Positions 10,901 through 21,987 of a stretch of 49,781 nt of DNA are shown here, piece by piece (position 1 is the stretch's first letter; each line of letters starts with the position of its first letter). Both the position numbers and the translations under genes were made by a program. The DNA is from Azolla pinnata (Eukaryota; Streptophyta; Polypodiopsida; Salviniales; Salviniaceae). The notes below the pieces were generated by a model that worked only from the letters and a program-made list of their open reading frames with translations, was not told where the DNA came from and made no database searches. Location of the stretch: contig JBBBWG010029821.1 in the NCBI GenBank assembly GCA_037176905.1, forward strand, positions 1,879-51,659. The letters run 5' to 3'.

Positions 10901-13900
10901 CTCGAAGTAATGAGAAACTGGAAACAGATGACAAATGCTAACAGTCGTGAAAGGATGCCCCTTTCTATCTATCTTGAAGTAGCTGGATTTTATGGGCTTA
11001 ATCACATCGATATATTCTCAACAGAGTGCTAATGGTGTAAGCTGCATAAAGACGAGTAGGATGAATTTGGTGGATTTAGCTGGCTCAGAGCGTCAAAAAT
11101 CCACAAGAGCTGCTGGACAACGTCTAAAAGAGGCTGGAAACATAAATCGTTCTCTTTCACAGCTCGGGTAAATGTAGAGAGAGTTACCCATATGATGTTG
11201 GAGTGAACTTGTTGTTAAGATTTCTAATTCTATTCGTTGTTTTGCTTTAGGAATGTCATCAATATCCTTGCTGAGATGTCACAGACAGGAAAGCCAAGGC
11301 ACATCCCTTACCGCGATTCAAGGCTCACGTTTCTTTTGCAAGAATCTCTTGGAGGAAATGCCAAACTGGCAGTCATTTGCACAATATCTCCAATGAGCAG
11401 GTATGCATTTTGTTCATCAATATCTCCAATGAGCATGTATGCATTCTGTTCATCAGCACTCTGTCGGTTATAGTAAAATGGTGGCTCTGCATATGCAGCT
11501 GCAAAAATGAGACGTTGAGTACTTTAAGGTTTGCTCAACGTGCCAAGGCCATAAAGAATGAAGCAACTGTCAATGAGAAAACTGAAGATGAAGTCCAATC
11601 ACTGCGAGAGCAAATTCGGCAGCTAAAAGTAAGGATATGATACACGGTGCAGGAGTGTTTACTGTACTAGGTAAAATGGATGGCATATGTAACAGCAGCT
11701 GCTCTTCAATGTGCAGGATGAACTTATGAAGATGAAAAATGAAATTCCCTCCAATGTTTCTGGGAATGCTAACTCTGTTTGGAATGCACGGCGAAGCTAC
11801 AACCTTCTTAGGATGAGCCTTAAACGATCGATGGTACTGCCTCACATTGAAAGTGATAGTGACGAGGATATGGAGTTTGAAGATGCAGAAGATGGTTCTT
11901 ATGTTTCTCCACTGGAAGATCAGGATGAGGTATTGATCTCCAGTGATAAGAAAGGACGTCCATGGAATGAGTCTGATGCAGAGCTGAATGCCCAAGATTC
12001 AGAATGCCGGGCTAGTAAAAAAGGCAGGCTCCTTGATGGTTCTGATAATCCGACATCACCAACATGTAAGTTTACTCTGTATGCTTAAATATCTGTGTGA
12101 TTCTATCTATCTCAAACGATCAGTTTTTTTCATGTATTCAATGCCTTTTCATGTTTTTGCTTTCAGGTGTCTCTGAATTAATTCCGTCTGATGCTGTGGA
12201 GGAGGGTGCAACCGACATAGAAATGGAACTTCTACAACCTAGACTTCAACAAGAGGATGGGGATAATGGAAGTAGTGCAGACGGTGTTCTGGCAAGTTCA
12301 CAATTTGCCACAACCAACGAGATTCCTCTTCCCCAAACATCTGATGATGCTCCAACGGGAGATGAAAGCGTTCGGGTGTCCGAATGTTATGCATTAACTT
12401 GCCATGCAGACGCCAAACAACAAATACAGGTGGCAGAAACACCAAGCTCAAGCAGCTTCAAGAACTGCCTTCATGGGTCTGCATTGAGTATATCTTCCAG
12501 CTTCCAGGAGGCTAGCACCACAAGCCTGTGCATCATAGGATCGGATATCACCTCCAATGCTGGAACCGTGGCCATGAAATCCATAGAAATTGATCAATCT
12601 GAGCAACCTGAAGCTTTAAACTCAAGCTTTTGTGGAGGTAAGGACAACAGGAGTTTTATCTCTTCCATTACAGGGCCAGACACAAGTCTTGGACTTGGAA
12701 GCTCAGACTTGTGTGAATGTGACACATTGTATTACGATGCGGACGCTACAGAGGTAATGCAGACGGGAGCATCTCCGAATTCCAGCATTCTTAAGGATGG
12801 GCTCCAGGTACCTACATTGTGTGTATCTCCAAGAGTGCAAGAGGTTAAAAAATCAGCCCCGTGCATTGTATCTGCTTCTACCTCTAACGTACAGGCTTTA
12901 CCCAATAAACCTGAGAAATCAAGGCCTGTGCATCGAAGCTTGTGTGTTGTGGATAATACCAATATCTTTCCAATGCAGTCGAAAAGTCTGTCCTCTCCTA
13001 CCGAACGCCTTGCTGCAAGTCTTTACCGTGGTTTACAGATTCTTGAAAATCATCAGAAAAGGATTGCAAATAACCGTGCATCATATACAACAGCTTTCTC
13101 GTTACAAAACCCATGCAGATCTGTCGTGGACAAAAGTGTACAGACTTCACCAATGATGTTTCCTAGCAAATCAGAATCATTACAGACTTCTATTAGTCTG
13201 GAGGTTGGCTTGCCGAATCATGAAGCCGTTGGTATGGCAGAAGTTAATGCAATTGCTATTGAGAAGCGAAGTATAGGAACTCAATACCATGAAGATGATC
13301 CTTTGATCTGTATGAAGGATCCAGTGATGAGCCAAGAGGAATACACCAATCGAGAGCAAACATTCGAGGATCCAGGAACTCAATGCCCTGATGATCATCC
13401 TTTGATTGGAGCCTGCCATGATGAATATACTAATCAAGAATATAAATTTGAGGATCCATGCACCATGTCTCAATGCCACCGAAATGAGTGTGATAGACCC
13501 ACATGTGCTATGACTGCTACACAAGATCCTACCATTGGATCTCAATCCGATGAGCTACAGGTGAAGGAATATCTCAGTGAGTGTCTAGAACTTTCAGTTT
13601 TTTGAGGATAAATTTGTTTTAATCGTTGTTGTCTATATTACAGAGTTTGAAGGTTCTTTTAGCGGGCGCTTTAAGGAGGGAATCTGCTGCTGAAGAAGCT
13701 TTGAACAGAAAGAATATTGAAATTGAGAATCTTAACAGACTGGTAAGAGAAATTTGCAAATACATCAACTTGTTTTGTTTCATACTGTAATGTATATCTT
13801 CTGGATTTTCTTTCTGTAGGTAAATCAGTACAAGCATGAGCGAGGCTGCAATGCCGTGCTGCAAGAAAGTGGTGAAATAAAAATGGCCCGACTGCAAAAT

Positions 13901-15313
13901 CTTTTGGAGGGAACCATTCCAACGGAAGCTTTCATGAACGAACAGTTGGTTTCTCTGATGCATGAGCACAAGGTAACATTTTCTTTTCCTTTGTTGATCT
14001 GTATCAGAACTGTATTAAAGCGTTCTCTGAATCTCAATTTCTTTTCCTGTGATGTCAAAATTGCTGACAGATTTTACAAGGCAAATATGCTAGTCATCCT
14101 GATGTGACACTAGCTAATCTGTCACAGCAACGACTCAATGAGGAATTAGAGAAGTATCAGAATTTCTATGATCGTGGAGAACGGGAAGAACTCATTAAAG
14201 AAATTAGCCAGCTGAAAAAGCAATTGCAAGATTCTCTAGAGAAAACCAAGGACGATGAATCAGCATCACAGGTTGCAGTTGCTATGCCTGAGGAAGAATC
14301 ATACCCAAAGTTTATGTTTATGATAAGCGAGCTAAGGATGCGAATTGAAGATTACAAGCGAATTGCGGAAGAGAAGGAGAAGGAATTAGAGGGTGAGCAA
14401 AGGTGTGCAACTGAGATGAAAGAAGCTCTTCAAGTGGCAATGGAGGGGCATGCTCGTTTGTTAGATCAATATGCCGAATTGCAAGAGAAGCATGTAGGGT
14501 TACTAGCAAAGCATAGGAAGATGAGAGAGGCAATAGCTGATGCTAGGAAGAAAGGTGGAAAGATGGGTTGTTTCAGAGGGAAATGGTTTGAAGCTCAAGC
14601 AGCGGAATTGGCTGCAATCAAGGTTGAGCAGGAGCAAGAAAGGAAAAGAGCCAAGGAGCAAATTGAAGAGCTCCAAGCTCAGGTTCATGATACTGCAGAT
14701 GCTGTCCAGGCTGCCGGTGAGCTTCTTGTTCGGTTGCGAGAAGCATACGAGTCGGTATTGGTTGCTGAGGTAAGGAATGCAATGAATGCTTTGCTGTTTC
14801 AGTGGCTCCAAATGCTTGAATATTTATTCGGCAAAATGTCGTCAACGTGCTATAAGGTCGATGAAATAGTGCACTCCATAAGAGTAGCTGCTGGCCTGAA
14901 TGAGCATTCATAATTTTGGTTGCAATCGACACAGCTTGCTAAATGCTTGCTTGTTTACAAAACAATTTCAAACTTTCTTTTACAGCTGGATTGATGATTA
15001 GATTTGACCGATTGTTTCTTCTGTGTTGCTATAGGATGCTGCTGAACTTGCTGTTCAAGATGCAGAGAAGCTGCATAGGGAGAATGAAAGGCTGAAAAGG
15101 AAGCACTCGACCGAGATTGCTACTCTGCAGCAGAGGCTGATGGAGGCTCGGTTCCAAAAGACGACAGTGTGTCCGATGTGCTTGATGGCGGAACGAGTCA
15201 AGTTTCAGTTCCCGGAGGTGAATGCAGAGGAGGCACAAGCAGCTATGGAGGCAGAGCAGCTTGCAGCCGAAGAAGATGACCGATATGAATTTCATTCACA
15301 TGAAGCATATTGA
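7969..15313 (+). CDS. Kinesin-12 (PAKRP1-type phragmoplast kinesin)
   Basis: Seventeen exons in phase: 7969-8448, 8646-8789, 9547-9630, 9807-9926, 10055-10114, 10460-10513, 10603-10695, 10792-10887, 11025-11167, 11251-11400, 11499-11628, 11717-12065, 12167-13560, 13644-13742, 13820-13972, 14071-14769 and 15035-15313, about 1508 aa. A Ser/Pro-rich N-terminus is followed by a motor domain (about 160-500) with GQTGSGKT (235-242), NSDSSRSH (358-365) and DLAGSE (394-399). Family marks of plant kinesin-12A/B (PAKRP1) are [27 protein letters not shown], a central [11 protein letters not shown]...HQ motif near residue 912, and [20 protein letters not shown] in the C-terminal coiled coil. PAKRP1 kinesins sit at microtubule plus ends in the phragmoplast and support cell-plate formation; the same role here is inferred. 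Exon 13 (464 codons) is mostly low-complexity linker with internal repeats, and intron 10 begins with a copy of the preceding splice donor. Confidence 0.94.
8580..8635. repeat. (CTT)n tract in kinesin intron 1
   Basis: Run of CTT triplets just before the exon 2 acceptor (exon starts 8646). It may act as an unusually long polypyrimidine tract. Confidence 0.85.
11382..11455 (+). repeat. 36-bp tandem duplication spanning the exon 10 splice donor of the kinesin gene
   Basis: Two adjacent 36-bp units differ at only a few bases. Unit 1 contains the last 19 bases of exon 10 (ending CAATGAGCAG) and the donor GTATGC at 11401. Unit 2, wholly intronic in the conserved reading, contains CAATGAGCAT and a second GTATGC at 11437. 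Use of the second donor would add exactly 12 codons without a stop. Confidence 0.9.
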
Positions 15314-17333
15314 GGTAGGCCATTAATTCACCGACATTGTGAAAATCATTGGGTCTATCGTCAATTCATATATCATCATCTATCATTGTTAAACCAATCA
15401 TGATGATGGGTCTTGTCAGTATTTATTCTTTGCATCTATCATTTAACCAGTAACTGCATTGGCAGTTGTGGGAAGTAGGGGGCAGACCTCATGCCCTTGG
15501 AAAATCAATGGCTGGTAGAAAATAGACTGGTATTGAAAGAGTGAATCGGTTCGAATTCAATTTAGGATTCCAAAGATGCTTATGCTTCTGAGAATGGGTA
15601 TATCCCCTATTATCAACAATGTAAATCTGATGTAATGTAATTTGCCTTATTTGCTGTTCAACACAATTTGTTTTCAATGGGCTAATATAATAGCCATAAT
15701 CATCCCCTTTTGAAATTACTGAACCCTGAAATCCTCCTGAAACTCCCAAAAAAACTCTAGAACCCCCAACCACCCCTAAAACCCCTAAAACCCTTACAAC
15801 CTTTAAAACTCTTGTGATTTTCAAAAGCTAAACAAACCTCATGCAAAGTGTTTCTGTAATTTGAAGAACTTGCTTCGCCATGTTCATGTCACATAGAGAG
15901 AGAGAGAGAGAGAGAATTACCAAAGAACGCTTTAATGAAAATGTAAATTATATTTTAACGCCTACCAAAACTAGGAATTACAAATTAACGTCTAGTTTTA
16001 AAAATATAGGTGCAATTGGTTAACAAATTGATTAAATAACATCAGATTAACAAATTGATTAACGCCCACTTGATTGATTAACATCAAATTAATGTGTTTA
16101 TCGATTAATTAGATTCTAAAAGTACTCGCATGTGTTGTCAAATAATGTAAGGGAATCGATTAGGATCAATCAACGGAAAGCGATTAGGAATAAAATCAAT
16201 TTTGGCGGAATTAATTGGTTGTGCTAATTTTAGTGCAAGATAAGATTAGGCATTAATTTGTAGTTTCTGATTTTGGTAGGCGCGAAAATGTAGATTATTA
16301 TCTGGTTAGACGATTTTTTTTGGTAATTCTCCCAATATATTGCATTGTTTTCCACAATGTACTAGGTACAACCAACTAAAAGCATTGGAAGTTCCCCCAT
16401 TAATGTAATGATGGACAGTTCGCCATATCCTCAGATGTGCTGGCTGCCATAGCTCCAAAATAGATACACAACTTGCTACAATTGGAGCATGATCTTGTGA
16501 TGGATGCTTTGCTAGAAAAGCAAAGATACATAACATAAAGCCTATCCAATCTTTTCCTAAAGGTTTAGCAGCCTAACGAATTAGTCGTTGTTGGGAATGA
16601 TGCGGTCTCTACACCTACTACATACAACAGTGGCCGCGGGGACAGATCCTTCCCCAAACAAGCTGTAATTCATCACCAGTAGTGGCTACTGGAGCTCGCC
16701 GGCATTGGTAAAGGTAAAGGAAGCAAGGTCCACTAGTGTTCATAGGTGCCCATTGCACTCGATCGATGCTTCCGAGAGCCACGCATCGAAAGCGATGCAA
16801 AAGAGCCCATTCTCTTTCCATGCATCGTCGCGCCTGATGGTGTCAGGAAACAGGAAGGTACAGTACTGCTGGGATCGGGATGATTTCGAGGCACCACGTA
16901 TTCGGCATTTGCCGCTTCCAGTATCTCGCTTTGCCGATGCGAGAGACGCGAGACGGAGAGATGCGGCATCGGCAGAGCCGATGCAGGGAAAGAACAGGAG
17001 AGAACAGTAGGAGGCTGGTGTGAGCAAACAGTGCGTCCGATCATCATCAGGAACCAGAAGAAAGAAAGGATAGATTAGATGAACAAAACGATACTACGGT
17101 CTGTCTGTTTGATGATCTGATAGAAGCAGATCATGAACAGCGGTGAGTATTGTGTCTCTCGATCGCAACGGTAACATCAACGTCTGCGCGCCGAGCCCAG
17201 CCCAGCCGAGGCTCAAGGGCATGATGGTGTCGACATCTGGGTTTCTGATCATGCATGCATTGTGGCAGAGTCATGCCCCACCCCCTGTTCTTTTACCGAA
17301 AGATATGTATAGAAAACTATCAGTGACAATCAT

Positions 17334-17340
17334 CATCATC

Positions 17341-17376
<36 letters not shown>

Positions 17377-17392
17377 ATCGATCATCATCACT
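17334..17392. repeat. (ATCA)n/(ATC)n microsatellite
   Basis: ATC triplets pass into about eight ATCA tetramers and then a short CGATCGATC run. Non-coding spacer. Confidence 0.9.
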
Positions 17393-17511
17393 ATTCATAT
17401 TATATATGTTCAAGACCTCTTTCCAAGAAAGGAAGAGAGATCTTGGGGATCACAGACAACATGTTAGCTGAGTTGTTTCACAGTGATCTGGACGAGGAAA
17501 TCTATACATCT

Positions 17512-17568
17512 ACATGTATATATATACATATATATATATGTATATATGTATGTATGTATAGATAGATG
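17512..17568. repeat. TATATA/TATG microsatellite
   Basis: Alternating TATA and TATG units, largely self-complementary, in spacer DNA. Confidence 0.85.
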
Positions 17569-17602
17569 AGTGTCAGAAAAAGATCAGATGGTCCTCTTCT
17601 GA

Positions 17603-17872
17603 TCATGCAAAGAGCCGTGGGGGTGGCGCATACACTCCGTACCGAAGATGCCAATCAAACGGATTCTTTACTCTACTCTGAACTCGTCGTGACGTCTTGA
17701 GCAGATCGAACGCGACAGGCCGGTTGCCGATCCACAGCAGCAGCTGGAATCCCACCGCGAACGATCCGGCTATAAAGAAGCCCCTCTGCTCCTCCTCATC
17801 TCTTGCCACCTGCCAAAGGGAACACTTCCCCCCTGCTGCTGCTGGTACTAATGTGAACACGGTAATGTCCAT
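17603..17872 (-). CDS. Doubtful small membrane protein ORF, unrecognised
   Basis: An 89-codon ATG-to-stop frame on the minus strand. The middle has one likely membrane segment, FFIAGSFAVGFQLLLWIG, preceded by an acidic DEEE and followed by a basic region (TSRRVQSRVK). A good acceptor-like CTTTGGCAG lies inside the frame at about 17820, so this could instead be the last exon of a spliced gene whose first exon I cannot find. The GC-rich, codon-like character of this stretch differs from its AT-rich surroundings, and a G-box lies about 230 bp upstream. I recognise no family and it may be chance. Confidence 0.22.
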   Translation of the reverse strand: MDITVFTLVPAAAGGKCSLWQVARDEEEQRGFFIAGSFAVGFQLLLWIGNRPVAFDLLKTSRRVQSRVKNPFDWHLRYGVYAPPPRLFA

Positions 17873-18100
17873 GCCAATGCCATGTATCTATGCATGTGTG
17901 TATGTATGTATGTTTGCACCCTTGCATGCAGAAGAGCTCGATCGATACTCCCTCTGCTGATGCCCCGACAAGCTCCTCTGCTTTCGCGCCCGCGAATTAT
18001 CTTATCGGATCGATCCTCTTCTCCGTTCTTACGTACACGGAGATGGATCGATAGATCTGGTATGGGTCGGCAGCTGGCTCATCTCTCTCTCCCCCACGTC

Positions 18101-18106
18101 CACGTG
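18101..18106. promoter_or_regulatory. G-box (CACGTG)
   Basis: A palindromic CACGTG preceded directly by CACGTC, in the spacer between the doubtful minus-strand ORF and the FPP gene. Plant bZIP and bHLH factors bind G-boxes; function here is not shown. Confidence 0.35.
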
Positions 18107-19051
18107 CTCCAGTTCCAATGGCTCTATATCTACCCTCGGCCCGAGACACACACACACACACAGAGGACAAAGTGCTCGCCAACAACTCTTTTTAGCGCCT
18201 CTTTTATTTCCCCCCCTACATAGATAACAACAGACAGACAGACAAATTAGAGAAGGCTTGTGTGTGGGGATCAACGGCTTCTGAGAAGGCTTCGATTTGT
18301 CTGTCTGCTCGCTTGTCTGTCTATCTGTGTCTGTCTATCTGTCCGCCTCTCTCTGAAGGCCTAGCGAGCATATTGGGGATATGGAGCTCGGAAGCCTGAC
18401 GTAAGAATGTATGCGTGCCTCGGTAGAGTTAGTTAAAACTGGCCGATTCCCAGCGAGGGTTGCTCCCTAGGCGGAGGAGGAGGATACACGAGAAGCAAGA
18501 TCGAGGCTTTCCGAGTGAGGATCGATCGCAGCTTGTGGGCCAGTTTCGGTACAGTTTTTTTTTATTTATCCCCGTGCTGTTGTGCTTGTAGTAGTAGTTA
18601 GCGAGCAAGTCTCTGTTCCGAGTCATCAGCAAACAAGCTTTCGGAGAAGGAAAAACCCTCCTAAAACCCACCTGTTCGTTCGTTCGACGGACCGTATTCG
18701 TCGCCGTATCGCATACCTACACGTAGCAGGCGTACATGCCTACGTATATACGTATACGTACGCACGCACGCACGTGCGCGTCCGTATATACACGTGTGTG
18801 TATGTATTTATGTACGTATACATGTATGTACGGTCTTCTTCTTCTTCTTCTTCTTCATGTACTCTGTTTCTCTGTGTTTTTACTGTGTTTTCTGCATGCT
18901 CTGTTTCTCCGTTTCGCCATCGCCATTCTCTCTCCCCTGCATCTCCCCTGCATTTTGGCTTCCCTTGCAACTCCCGAAACCCTAAACCCTTTCCCCTTTC
19001 TGAACCCCGTTCTCCTGTGTCTCTGATTCTTACGCTTGATCCCTGGCACGC

Positions 19052-21955
19052 ATGGATCCGAAGCTCGGCTGGCTATGGCGGAAGAAGCTTCTGGGCAAAT
19101 CCGATCCCCCAGCCTCGCCTCCGTCCTCAGCTCCGGCAGCTGCAGACCATGAGTTCAGAAAGCAGCAGCAGCAGCAACATCGAATGGAGCCTGCGATTCT
19201 TCCTGCTGTCGGTCGAGAAGACCAGCAAGCTCATCTCGGATCGATTCCGCCTCATCGCACCCATCAGGTGCTCAGCCTTCTCTCTCGCCCTCTTCCCTGT
19301 GCGTTTCCTTGTGGATGGAGCTTCTTCCCCGGGCGTTTGAAACTTAGGCGGCGATCAGGGGGGGCATCGCTAAGCCATGGCGGGCCAAGCTCTCGGTCGT
19401 CTCCAACTGTGCCAGAAGCTTAGCTAGAATCAAGGCAGACGAATTACAAAGCTTTTCCATGGCGCTTGACCTTGGCAACGCAGTCTAGATAGAGGACTGA
19501 AATCGGAAGATGGGACGGGAAGCTTTCCGTGTTCTTGGCTATGGCGGTTTAGGGTTTGCAGGACAGGCTGTATGCTAACGACGTCGCCCGCATTTGACCT
19601 AATTTGTGCAGGGGGAGATGGAGGTCTCGGCGGACCCAAGCCCTTGCCGAAACCTGCAATGCCAGCGAGCTTTGGAAGCGGCGGAGAAGAAGGTGCACAG
19701 TCTCACGCAGAAGCTCAATTCTTCCTTGGAAGCCTTGATCAGCAAGGAGGCTATGGCGAATCAGCATGCGAGAGTCGCAGAGGAAGCTGTCGCAGGTTCT
19801 TTCCTCCTTCCTCTCTTCGCTTCCTTTCCTGCTTCAAACAACCCTAGAAAGGACACCCAAGAAAAGCCATAGCCGAGAAACCCTAAACCCTTGCCCCATC
19901 TGCAGGATGGGAAGCTTGAAAAACCCTAGGAATGAAAGGACACCCAAGAAAAGCCATAGCCGAGAAACCCTAAACTCTTGCCCCATCTGCAGGATGGGAA
20001 GCTTGAAAAACCCTAGGAAGGAAAGAACACCGAAGAAAAACCCATAACCAAGAAACCCTAAAGTCTTTTGCCCCATCTGCAGGATGGGAAGCTTGAAAAA
20101 AACCCTAGGAAAGAAAGAACAACGAAGAAAAACCCATAGCCAAGAAACCCTAAATTCTTGCCCCATCTGCAGGATGGGAAGCTTCAAAACCCTAGGAAAG
20201 AAAGAACACTGAAGAAAAACCCATAGCCAAGAAACACTAAAGTCTTTTGCCCCGATCTGCAGGATGGGAAGCTTCAAAACCCTAGGAAAGCAAGAACGCA
20301 GAAGAAACCATAGCAAAGAAAACCCTAAAATTTTGCCCCATCTGCAGGATGGGAAGCTTGATAGACCCTAGGAAAAGAAAGAACGCAGATGAAACCATAG
20401 CCAAGAAAACCCTAAATTCTTACCCCATCTGCAGGATGGGAAGCTTGATAAACCCTAGGAAAGAAAGAGCACAGATGAAACCATAGCCAAGAAAACCCTA
20501 AATTCTTGCCCCATCTGCAGGATGGGAAGCTTGATAGACCTTAGGAAAGAAAGAACACAGATGAAACCATAGCCAAGAAAGCCCTAAATTCTTGCTCCAT
20601 CTGCAGGATGGGAAGCTTGATAGACCCTAGGAAGAAGAAAGAACACAGATGAAACCATAGCCAAGAAAACCCTAACATCTTTGCCCAATCTGCAGGATGG
20701 GAAGCTTGATAAACCCTAGGAAGAAGAAAGAACACAGATGAAACCATAGCCAGGAAAACCCTAACATCTTTGCCCCGTCTGCAGGATGGGAATCGATGCA
20801 AGCCGAGGTGTCGGGCTTGAGGAAGGAGCTAGAGGCATCGCAGCGGCAGCGCGATTCGGCCGAGAGCAGAGCTTCGCAGCTCGAGGAAGCTCTGAAGGAG
20901 TGCGCGAAGCAGACGAGGCTGGCGCAGGAGCAAATCCAGCAGAAGATGGAGCTCGCCATGAAGCGCCAGGCGTCGGAGTGGAGCTCCGCGAGGGCGGAGC
21001 TCGAGGGGGCAGCGTCGGAGATGGAGCAGAAGCTCATGGAAGCTCTCGCGCAGAACACGGCTATGGCGAGGTCTCTGCAGGATCGGGCTCGGGCGATCGC
21101 CGAATGCCAGGAGGCGAGGGCGAGGGCGGAGACGGAGGCGAGCCTGCAGCAGGTGAAGCTGGAGGCTATGGAGAAGGAGCTCGGGGCGCTGAAGTACGAG
21201 GTGTACATGCGCGGCAAGGAGATCGAGATCTTGGGCAAGGAGAAGGAGGAGATCGGCAAGGCCATGGAAGCTGCTTACAAGCAGAATCTGGAGGGCTCGA
21301 GGAAGATCGCGAAGCTCGAGGCCGACTGCGATCGGCTCCGAGCTCTGGTGCGGAAGAGGCTCCCGGGGCCAGCCGATTTCGCGCAGATGAAGATGGAGGT
21401 GGAGGCTTCGCTGCGAAGGGTCGAGAGCTCTCAGGGCAAGCGGCGGAGAGCTGCAGCTGCTGCTGCTGCGGGGGGGCTGCTTCGTTGCGGCGTGCTGCCG
21501 GCTTCGTCTTCCGCCTCTTCTTCGCCCACTTCGCCGCTGGATCGATCGCAGCTGGATCGATCCTCGCAGCTGGATCGATCCTCGCAGCTGGATCGATCCT
21601 CGCAGATGGATCGATCGCAGCTGGATCGGTCGCAGCTGGATCGATCGCAGCATCGGTATACTCTTGCCACCGACGATGATCATGCCATTGCCACGGAGCG
21701 TGCATTGGAGGCCATGGAGAGCAAGCTGCTGTTCCTGGAAGAGGAATCGAGGATGCTGAAGGAGATCCTGGCGGCGAGGAGGGAATATCCCCCCACGGAC
21801 ACCGAGACGAATCCGATCCACGACGATGCGAGCAAGGCGGCGCATCTCGCCACTGATTCTCCGCCTGTCGCTGTCGAGACAAAGGATGTGGTCACCGAAA
21901 GATTCCTGCCCGTGCCGTCGAGATCGGCCATCGTGGGGTCATCGTCGGAGAATCT

Positions 21956-21987
<32 letters not shown>

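Larger units (their letters stand above)
15314..19051. other. Long intergenic region, mostly without recognised genes
   Basis: The left part (15314-16300) is AT-rich, with a run of CCTAAAACCC-type motifs near 15770, an AG microsatellite (15896-15914) and many GATTAAC/ATTAA motifs near 15990-16110. The middle (16600-17130) is more GC-rich but has no convincing frame. From 17320 there are (ATCA)n, TATG and CA/TG microsatellites. A G-box (18101) lies between a doubtful minus-strand ORF (17603-17872) and the FPP gene. A (CTT)n tract (about 18836-18856) sits in the probable FPP promoter. Confidence 0.55.

Noticed and set aside
19834-20316. 160-codon minus-strand frame with a repeated FPRVLKLPILQMGQ motif
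   Set aside because: Reverse reading of the splice-acceptor array in FPP intron 2; openness follows from the repeat unit.
20829-21845. 338-codon minus-strand frame
   Set aside because: Shadow of the FPP coiled-coil exon; the Leu/Arg-rich text is the complement of Glu/Lys/Ala codons.
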